A stretch of DNA of 12,521 bases from Chloroflexota bacterium (lineage in GTDB: Bacteria; Cyanobacteriota; Vampirovibrionia; Obscuribacterales; Obscuribacteraceae): NCBI GenBank assembly GCA_005240105.1, contig SBAT01000326.1, forward strand, positions 1 to 12,521, in the 5' to 3' direction. This document shows, piece by piece, positions 7,688 through 12,521 of the stretch; the stretch's first letter is position 1; every line of letters begins with the position of its first letter. The notes below the pieces were generated by a model. The model saw nothing but the letters and a program-made list of their open reading frames with translations, ran no database searches and had not been told where the DNA came from. The translations under genes were made by a program, and so were the position numbers.

Positions 7688-9127
7688 GTGAAAAAAGTTT
7701 TACTTACCGTTCATAAGTTCTTCCCGGAGCATCGGGCCGGCACCGAAGTGCTGACGCTCAAGGCTGCCCAGGAATTGCAGCGGCGTGGGTATGAAGTCCT
7801 TGTTGTCACTGCCAATCCGCCTGATTTGGATGCCAGTCATCGAGCTGCCTCAAAGGTCAACTCGGCAACCAGCGATTATGTGCACGAGGGAGTGCCTGTT
7901 CATGTCATTGAAGAACCGTTGCGTTTAAAAGACTATGAGTTCTCTTTCGAGTACAAGCATCCCCACATTGCCAAACACTTTCAATCTATTCTCGATGAAT
8001 TTCAACCGGACATCGTGCATATTTTTCACGCGCAAAATCTGTCTGCTGAAATCATTGATGTCGCCCGTGCTAAGAATATTGCCGTCGTTGCATCGACAAC
8101 GGATTTTTGGTTCGTTTGTCCGGTTGTGCAGTTGAAACGCGCTGATGGTGCAGTTTGCCGCGGTCCTAAATCACCCGGTGCTAACTGTCTGACCTGTTAC
8201 ACGCCAAAATTGTTTCCTCCTGTAGGGGAGTTCAAAGAAGCAGTAGTGCAAAAATATCCTGCTATTGAGAAACTGATGCCTGAGGCAATTGCGGAAATTG
8301 GCTGGTCCGGTCTCTATGGGCTTTATGTTTCGGGCAAGGCAATTCCTGCAGCTCTTTCCACTTGTCGGCGCAGCGATGTCCTGCGTGAAGCTGCTAATAA
8401 ATTACAAGCAATTATGGTACCGACCAAATTGATGGCCGATATCTTTGCGGAGAACGGCATTGAAAAAGAGCGCCTGCACCTGGTTCCTTTCGGCATTGAC
8501 ACCAAACTGCTCACACCCTATCAAAATAAGACGGCAAGCGACTCTGTAAGAATAGGCTATATCGGCACTATCTTTGAACACAAAGGCGTAGACTTGTTAG
8601 TTGATGCGTTCCACTTATTGCCGGCAGAGGCAAAAACCAATTTGACTATCTATGGTGATCTCAACCAGTTTCCGCACTACGGCAAACTGATTGCGGACAA
8701 AGCAAGTACTGGCCGCAATGCCGACAAAATAAGGCTTGCCGGCACATTCCCCAATTCCGAATTAGGTAGCGTGTTAAGCAGCATAGATGTGCTGGTTGTT
8801 CCATCACGTTGGTATGAAAATACGCCGCTCGTGATCCAGTCTGCTCTGGCTACCAGGACACCGCTCATCGCTACCGATCTAGGCGGCATGTCCGAGCTTA
8901 TTAAGCACGATCATAATGGCTTGCTCTTTGAATTGAATAATGCCGATTCTCTGAAGGAAATGCTTGCTGTGGTCATTACTGATAAGGCAAAACTAAAAAC
9001 ATTCCGGGACAATATTTTGCCGGAGCGCACCGTTGCTGATATGGTCGATGATATTGAGCGGATATATGGGCAGGCTCAGGCTGCGTTGCATAGCCCAAAT
9101 TCTAAATATGCTATAGTGACCAACTGA
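7688..9127 (+). CDS. GT4-family (GT-B fold) glycosyltransferase
   Basis: This 479-residue cytoplasmic enzyme has the two Rossmann-like domains of GT4. The N-terminal acceptor domain starts KKVLLTVHKFFPEHRAGTE (2-20), whose G-T-E loop is typical. The C-terminal donor domain has RIGYIGTIFEHKGVDLLVDA (288-307), then VPSRWYENTPLVIQSA (371-386) and DLGGMSELI (397-405). A cysteine-bearing insert (Cys144, 157, 167, 170) follows the DFWFVCP motif, as in one GT4 subgroup. In the nucleotide-sugar-binding EX7E motif the first Glu is kept (377) but the second position is Ser385. Unlike most GT4 enzymes it has a loop of about 50 residues (170-225) between the cysteine cluster and the interdomain part. The GTG start at 7688 begins the first beta strand at the right place; the ribosome site is weak. 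It overlaps the epimerase gene by one base. It probably adds a sugar to a lipid-linked glycan; donor and acceptor are unknown. Confidence 0.9.
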   Translation: MKKVLLTVHKFFPEHRAGTEVLTLKAAQELQRRGYEVLVVTANPPDLDASHRAASKVNSATSDYVHEGVPVHVIEEPLRLKDYEFSFEYKHPHIAKHFQSILDEFQPDIVHIFHAQNLSAEIIDVARAKNIAVVASTTDFWFVCPVVQLKRADGAVCRGPKSPGANCLTCYTPKLFPPVGEFKEAVVQKYPAIEKLMPEAIAEIGWSGLYGLYVSGKAIPAALSTCRRSDVLREAANKLQAIMVPTKLMADIFAENGIEKERLHLVPFGIDTKLLTPYQNKTASDSVRIGYIGTIFEHKGVDLLVDAFHLLPAEAKTNLTIYGDLNQFPHYGKLIADKASTGRNADKIRLAGTFPNSELGSVLSSIDVLVVPSRWYENTPLVIQSALATRTPLIATDLGGMSELIKHDHNGLLFELNNADSLKEMLAVVITDKAKLKTFRDNILPERTVADMVDDIERIYGQAQAALHSPNSKYAIVTN

Positions 9128-10059
9128 TGAAAGCGCTTGTAATAGGTGGCAACGGTTTTATTGGCACGAACCTCGTCGAGGGCTTGCTTGCCGATGGTTA
9201 TCAGGTGCGAGTTTTGGACCGTTATCCAAGCCGCTACCGCGAACCTTTTGCCGGTGTTGAGTATGTAGTAGGCGACCTGGGCAATCATGGCGATGTGATT
9301 TCAGCCGTCAAAGGCATCGATCACGTCTTCCACCTTGCTTACACAACTCTTCCGCAAACATCCAACGACGATCCTGTTTACGATGTCAGATCAAACATTG
9401 CTGACACCGTGCAACTGCTGCAAGAGTGCAGGACGGCAAGTGTTAAGAAGGTCATATTTATTTCCTCCGGTGGCACCATATATGGTGTGCCTGAGAAGAC
9501 GCCAATTCCGGAAGATCATCCAACAGAACCTATTTGTTCCTATGGGATAAGCAAGCTTGCTATCGAGAAATACCTCAACTTATTCCATCATCTCTGGGGG
9601 CTGGAATACGTTGTGGCACGTCTTTCCAATCCATACGGCGAACAACAAAACCCCAATTCCAAGCAAGGTGCTGTTGGTGTTTTTCTGGGAAATATCCAGC
9701 AGGGCAAACCCATAACGATTTGGGGAGACGGCTCAGTGGTGCGCGATTATATTTATATAGGTGATGTGACACGAGCGCTTATTGCTTGCGCGAAATATCA
9801 ACCTGGCCCTAAAGATCACCGAGTCTTTAATATTGGTGAGGGAAAAGGTTGTTCGCTTAACCAGCTCATCGATGCTCTCAAGCAAGTTGTGGACAAGCCG
9901 GTGGAAGTTGTCTACACGCCGGCGCGAGCAGTTGATGTTCCTTCAAATGTTCTGGACATTTCCAGAGCAAAGAAGTGTCTAAATTGGGCACCGGAAATGG
10001 AATTGAAGGAAGGGCTTAGCCGTAGCTGGAAGTGGATTAGCTCACTTAGTTTGGTTTAG
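9127..10059 (+). CDS. NAD-dependent nucleotide-sugar epimerase/dehydratase (extended SDR, GalE-like)
   Basis: This 310-residue protein is a complete extended short-chain dehydrogenase. It has the NAD-binding GGNGFIG (7-13), a GD at 49-50 after the third strand, a hydrophobic HVFHLAY (66-72), the catalytic SSGGTIYG (113-120) and YGISK (139-143, Tyr and Lys of YxxxK). Substrate-binding stretches are RLSNPYG (165-171) and RDYIYIGDV (206-214), both typical of UDP- or dTDP-sugar epimerases and 4,6-dehydratases. It would act in the cytoplasm to make an activated sugar. The ATG shares one base with the GT4 stop (TGATG), so translation is coupled, implying its product feeds that or a nearby transferase. 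The length is slightly short for GalE. The exact substrate (UDP-Glc, UDP-GlcNAc or a dTDP sugar) cannot be assigned. Confidence 0.9.
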   Translation: MKALVIGGNGFIGTNLVEGLLADGYQVRVLDRYPSRYREPFAGVEYVVGDLGNHGDVISAVKGIDHVFHLAYTTLPQTSNDDPVYDVRSNIADTVQLLQECRTASVKKVIFISSGGTIYGVPEKTPIPEDHPTEPICSYGISKLAIEKYLNLFHHLWGLEYVVARLSNPYGEQQNPNSKQGAVGVFLGNIQQGKPITIWGDGSVVRDYIYIGDVTRALIACAKYQPGPKDHRVFNIGEGKGCSLNQLIDALKQVVDKPVEVVYTPARAVDVPSNVLDISRAKKCLNWAPEMELKEGLSRSWKWISSLSLV

Positions 10060-10075
10060 AGTCAGTGAGCCAATC
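10035..10075. repeat. Inverted repeat across the overlapping 3' ends
   Basis: GATT-a-GCTCACT (10035-10046) pairs with AGTGAGC-c-AATC (10064-10075): eleven base pairs with one internal mismatch around a 17-base loop. The loop carries the epimerase TAG (10057-10059), and the SGNH stop (10042-10044) is inside the left arm. It could form in transcripts of both strands and reduce read-through between convergent genes. Neither side has a T-run, so it is not a standard intrinsic terminator. Confidence 0.5.
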
Positions 10076-11268
10076 TGATTGAGTAGGTTGTCCTGTAGTT
10101 TCTTGCCGCCTGTTGCATTCAAGTGGGCAGAATCTAGGAAATCGTTTTGGCTGTAAACGCCTGGAACATCCAGGTCTATGTAGGTGCCACCAGATTGCTT
10201 AGTGATCTCGGCTGTATCCGCCAAATATTTTTGATACAGTTTCGTGTCCAATAGCTTTTTGTTGCTGGCCATGAGGGGCATGTTGAAGACTACCAGTCTT
10301 ATATTGTTTTTCTGGCACGACATTGCCAACTTCTGAAAGTAGGAAAGTTCTTCTCTATAGCGCTGGAAGTTGGCCGGATTGTATCTGCTTTTGTATTCGG
10401 TCAAATTGTCAATCGGGCGCTTCTCCGCACTATCGGATTTGGCTTCCAGCGCGGTGCAGACAGATCCTGATGCCTGAAGGGCTGCCGCTATTTCTTCTTT
10501 GTCCGCTATCTGGTGACTGGCTTGATATAAAGTTGCCGGGTGATTGAGGAAATCACAGGAAAAAGCTGTCAGAAGTGTTCGGTAGTCTGCCTTCACTCGG
10601 TAGTAGTACCAGAGACGGCGGATACACAAATCGAAAATTTCTGCCGGGTTTAAGTTGCGGGCAAAAATGTCATTGACACAGCGCCAATCAGCTAATACTT
10701 CATATACAGGAGTTTCACCGACGGGCGGTACGGAGTTGTCGACAAAGTCTCTTGGTGCAATGCCATAAAAGACATAGGCTGGTTTGCGATTGTCATCAAT
10801 GGCCCGTGACAGCAATAAATAAGCTTCCGAAGCCATGCAGCCATAGCAGCTGAGATTGAAAACATTTATTGGACGGTTGAGCAGTTGGTTTAAATGATCT
10901 TGCAGGTAACGAGCCCTGGTATAAACGCGGACTTGTCCAATTTTTGTGGCATCCGGTTCGCCTGCGTACTGGTAATCGCAATAGGCAATGGCAGTCATTG
11001 GTAGTGACGAGCCGAGTACGAGGGCGTCCGGTTTAATTGAGGAATCGAAAAATTCGGGGATTTTGCTTACGACTGGATTCTGGTCCAATGGCAAGTATTG
11101 AATAGCCTTAACATGTTTTAAGGGGCGGAATGTGCAAATGGCATAGTCAACAGCTAATAAGGCCAGCACCAACCAAACAATGACACTGGACGTGGCGTAT
11201 CGCCAGGTCGGTGTTTTAGCTGCCTCTTTGGATGGTTTTAATTTGGCTGTTGTGTGCACGACAGACAT
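10042..11268 (-). CDS. Membrane-anchored SGNH-hydrolase-like protein (possible acyltransferase/esterase, DUF1574/AlgJ-like)
   Basis: This 408-residue protein has a short basic N-terminus, one membrane segment (about 25-45) and a large, presumably extracytoplasmic domain. SGNH-type blocks are recognisable: LVLGSSLPM (83-91, Ser88 as candidate nucleophile), VFNLSCYG (136-143), YGIAPRDFVDN (168-178) and FLDSAHLNATGG (377-388, Asp379 and His382 as the DxxH dyad). DUF1574, AlgJ/AlgX and related surface-polysaccharide O-acetylation proteins share this layout, and others in the superfamily are esterases. The family call comes from motif recall only. The gene is read alone, its 3' end overlaps the epimerase gene by 18 bases, and its 5' end faces the GT2 gene. 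A -10-like TATACT lies 22 bases upstream of the ATG, but the ribosome site is weak. A role in modifying a surface glycan is inferred from the neighbours. Confidence 0.7.
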   Translation of the reverse strand: MSVVHTTAKLKPSKEAAKTPTWRYATSSVIVWLVLALLAVDYAICTFRPLKHVKAIQYLPLDQNPVVSKIPEFFDSSIKPDALVLGSSLPMTAIAYCDYQYAGEPDATKIGQVRVYTRARYLQDHLNQLLNRPINVFNLSCYGCMASEAYLLLSRAIDDNRKPAYVFYGIAPRDFVDNSVPPVGETPVYEVLADWRCVNDIFARNLNPAEIFDLCIRRLWYYYRVKADYRTLLTAFSCDFLNHPATLYQASHQIADKEEIAAALQASGSVCTALEAKSDSAEKRPIDNLTEYKSRYNPANFQRYREELSYFQKLAMSCQKNNIRLVVFNMPLMASNKKLLDTKLYQKYLADTAEITKQSGGTYIDLDVPGVYSQNDFLDSAHLNATGGKKLQDNLLNQIGSLTLNQTK

Positions 11269-11289
11269 TTACTCTTATAGTTGGTTCTA

Positions 11290-11295
11290 AGTATA
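11290..11295 (-). promoter_or_regulatory. Candidate -10 box of the SGNH-protein gene
   Basis: Read on the minus strand, bases 11295-11290 are TATACT, a 5/6 match to the sigma-70 -10 consensus. It lies 21 bases before the ATG at 11268, giving a leader of about 15 bases. No good -35 is found at 16-18 bases, so a regulated or weak promoter is possible. Confidence 0.35.
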
Positions 11296-11308
11296 GTTTG
11301 GAATGACC

Positions 11309-11373
11309 AAGCTATCCTTGACTACTCCTAATGTTTTTGAACTATGGTTGTTCTAAAGTAGTAGGTCAAGCTT
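11309..11373. repeat. Imperfect inverted repeat in the divergent intergenic region
   Basis: AAGCTATCCTTGACTACT (11309-11326) is mirrored imperfectly by AGTAGTAGGTCAAGCTT (11357-11373). The outer five bases and inner six bases match as reverse complements and the middle is divergent. A GTTCTA(A)AGTA direct repeat (11284-11293 and 11350-11360) partly overlaps. Such paired half-sites are compatible with regulator binding between the divergent genes. Confidence 0.3.
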
Positions 11374-11385
11374 ACACGAGTAACG

Positions 11386-11415
11386 TTGACCAGTATCGTC
11401 CTTTGGATGGACAAT
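11386..11415 (+). promoter_or_regulatory. Candidate sigma-70-type promoter of the GT2 gene
   Basis: TTGACC (11386-11391) matches the -35 consensus in 5/6 positions. Eighteen bases later GACAAT (11410-11415) matches the -10 in 4/6. Transcription would begin near 11422, about 26 bases before the TTG start, leaving room for the ribosome site at 11433-11443. It is the best plus-strand promoter candidate in this gap. Confidence 0.45.
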
Positions 11416-11432
11416 TTTGAGTTGCTGCGTAA

Positions 11433-11443
11433 GAAAGGACAGG
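11433..11443 (+). promoter_or_regulatory. Shine-Dalgarno block deciding the TTG start of the GT2 gene
   Basis: GAAAGGACAGG, with AGGA at 11436-11439, lies eight bases before TTG at 11448. It is identical in sequence and spacing to the site in front of tadB. The alternative ATG at 11466 has only a weak GGGA upstream and would remove six residues that precede the conserved first strand. Confidence 0.65.
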
Positions 11444-11447
11444 GCTC

Positions 11448-12482
11448 TTGTTCGGGAAACTAACTATGCCTGCTGAACTGTCAATTGTTGTTGCGGTCTA
11501 CAATGAAGATCCACGCAATTTGCTGCACTTATTGGAGAGGCTGTGGAAGGCAATTTCGCCTACCGGCATGTCCTATGAAGTTATTTTTGTCAACGATGGC
11601 AGTGGCATTAAGACAACTGCCGCACTAAAACAGATTGCCGGTGAAGTTGATTACGTGAAGCTGGTTATGTTGTCGCGTAATTTTGGTCAGCAGGCGGCAA
11701 TTACAGCCGGCTTCGATCATGCCGATGGTCAAGTGGTCGTAAATATTGATTCCGACTTGCAAGATCCGCCGGAATTAATTCCACAAATGATTCAGAAGTG
11801 GCGCGAAGGTTTTGACGTTGTTTATGCCATGCGTTCAACCAGGCGCGATCGCTTTGGCAAGCGTCTTCCGGCATTTCTTTTCTATAGAGTGCTTGGTGCA
11901 ATTTCCAGCGTAGACATCCCCTGGGATACGGGGGATTTCCGCTTGCTTGACCGCAAGGTGGTTGATGCATTGAAGTCCATGCCGGAAAGAACTCGCTTCT
12001 TGAGAGGGATGATCCCCTGGCTTGGATTCAAGCAAGTTGGTATTCCTATCGATCGTGATGCACGCGAAGTTGGTGAAAGCACTTACACGATAAAGAAACT
12101 TTTGACTCTGGCTTTGGATGGGATTTTGTCTTTCTCGTCTGCACCACTTTATTTTGTGTCGTTCATTGGTGCGGCAACGTTTGGTATTGGTTTTCTAGGT
12201 TTGCTTCTCTGGTTGGCCTTGGCGGGGATGACCAAGAGCGCACACCTAGATCCTCTCTTTGTCACATTGGCATTGATGACTTTTGCCGGTCTGCAAATTC
12301 TTTGCAGTGGCGTGGTCGCTTGCTACCTGGGCAAAGTCTTGGATGAAGTACGGGCGCGCCCTACTTATTTAGTGGCTGAGCGTTTGGGTGAGCCCTTTGC
12401 CCAAACGACCGAGCAAACGACGAATTTGCCTGGTCAATTTCAACCAGTACAGCGCGAATCATCAGCTCCTTTCGTTCAGTAA
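11448..12482 (+). CDS. GT2 polyprenyl-phosphate glycosyltransferase (DPM1/GtrB/ArnC-like)
   Basis: This 344-residue enzyme has an N-terminal GT-A domain and two C-terminal membrane segments (about 233-258 and 266-295), the classic GtrB/ArnC/DPM1 plan. Motifs in order are LSIVVAVYNE (11-20), VIFVNDGS (45-52), LSRNFGQQAAITAGFDHA (75-92), the metal-binding DSDLQDPPELIP (101-112), TGDFRLLDR (161-169), RTRFLRGMIPW (181-191) and ESTYTIKKLL (210-219). It should transfer a sugar from a nucleotide donor to undecaprenyl phosphate on the cytoplasmic face. That product is the kind of donor GT-C enzymes, such as the two encoded here, consume on the outer face. The TTG start is chosen for its strong ribosome site; ATG at 11466 would lose six residues. 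After residue 315 the tail is hydrophilic, rich in Gln and Thr, and lacks family motifs. The sugar cannot be assigned. Confidence 0.93.
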   Translation: MFGKLTMPAELSIVVAVYNEDPRNLLHLLERLWKAISPTGMSYEVIFVNDGSGIKTTAALKQIAGEVDYVKLVMLSRNFGQQAAITAGFDHADGQVVVNIDSDLQDPPELIPQMIQKWREGFDVVYAMRSTRRDRFGKRLPAFLFYRVLGAISSVDIPWDTGDFRLLDRKVVDALKSMPERTRFLRGMIPWLGFKQVGIPIDRDAREVGESTYTIKKLLTLALDGILSFSSAPLYFVSFIGAATFGIGFLGLLLWLALAGMTKSAHLDPLFVTLALMTFAGLQILCSGVVACYLGKVLDEVRARPTYLVAERLGEPFAQTTEQTTNLPGQFQPVQRESSAPFVQ

Positions 12483-12521
12483 TTTAGGCTCTCTTAAGCA
12501 TGATAGTGGCTTTAGGTTAGC
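12483..12521. other. Short 3' flank of the GT2 gene
   Basis: The last 39 bases follow the TAA stop. CTTAAGC and GCTTTAG, near the end, are near-complementary with one mismatch, but there is no T-run, so I do not call a terminator. No start of a further gene is visible. Confidence 0.3.

Noticed and set aside
11845..11852. GCGATCGC octamer (HIP1 element typical of many cyanobacteria)
   Set aside because: I found only one copy, inside the GT2 gene. A single match is near chance level and does not identify a cyanobacterial genome.
12483..12521. CTTAAGC/GCTTTAG pair as a terminator of the GT2 gene
   Set aside because: The stem has a mismatch and no T-run follows before the window ends.
1..12521. 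CRISPR arrays, tRNA or rRNA genes, insertion sequences
   Set aside because: No regularly spaced repeats, cloverleaf sequences, rRNA segments, transposase motifs or long terminal inverted repeats were seen on reading both strands.

Overview
The window comes from a bacterial chromosome of intermediate base composition. It has tightly packed genes, GTG and TTG starts beside ATG, and AGGA-type Shine-Dalgarno sites. The lineage cannot be fixed from the sequence alone. The gene mix (Tad secretion core, DUF192, large GT-C membrane glycosyltransferases, an SGNH/DUF1574-like membrane protein) would suit a deep-branching environmental Gram-negative, and a non-photosynthetic relative of Cyanobacteria is one possibility, but this is a weak inference.

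Region 1 (1-2365, + strand) is the downstream end of a Tad/Flp-type pilus or type II/IV-like secretion operon. It holds the last 31 codons of a TadA/CpaF ATPase, then TadB and TadC (the two inner-membrane platform proteins), then a small Cys-rich DUF192 protein. Gaps are 5-32 bases, so one transcript is likely. No pilin, prepilin peptidase, secretin or TadE/F pseudopilin is in view.

Region 2 (2374-7532, - strand) is a two-gene operon converging on the Tad operon. The genes overlap by ATGA and encode two very large GT-C membrane glycosyltransferases of 930 and 789 residues. Each has a polytopic membrane half followed by several hundred residues of beta-rich, presumably extracytoplasmic, sequence. 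A small hairpin lies between the two convergent operons.

Region 3 (7533-10059, + strand) starts at a 155-base divergent intergenic region containing two perfect palindromes. It continues with a GT4 glycosyltransferase that is translationally coupled (TGATG) to an NAD-dependent sugar-nucleotide epimerase/dehydratase of the SDR family.

Region 4 (10042-12521) has a minus-strand SGNH-hydrolase-like membrane-anchored protein, whose 3' end overlaps the epimerase gene by 18 bases. A second divergent intergenic region follows (11269-11447), and then a plus-strand GT2 enzyme of the DPM1/GtrB/ArnC type that should make a polyprenyl-phosphate-linked sugar.

Taken together, regions 2-4 look like a cell-surface glycan or glycoprotein module. 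The epimerase would supply a nucleotide sugar, the GT2 enzyme would load a sugar on the lipid carrier, GT4 would act on the cytoplasmic face, the GT-C enzymes would transfer sugars on the outer face, and the SGNH protein might add or remove an acyl group. A functional link to the adjacent Tad pilus, such as glycosylation of pilin or a secreted protein, is a hypothesis from proximity only.
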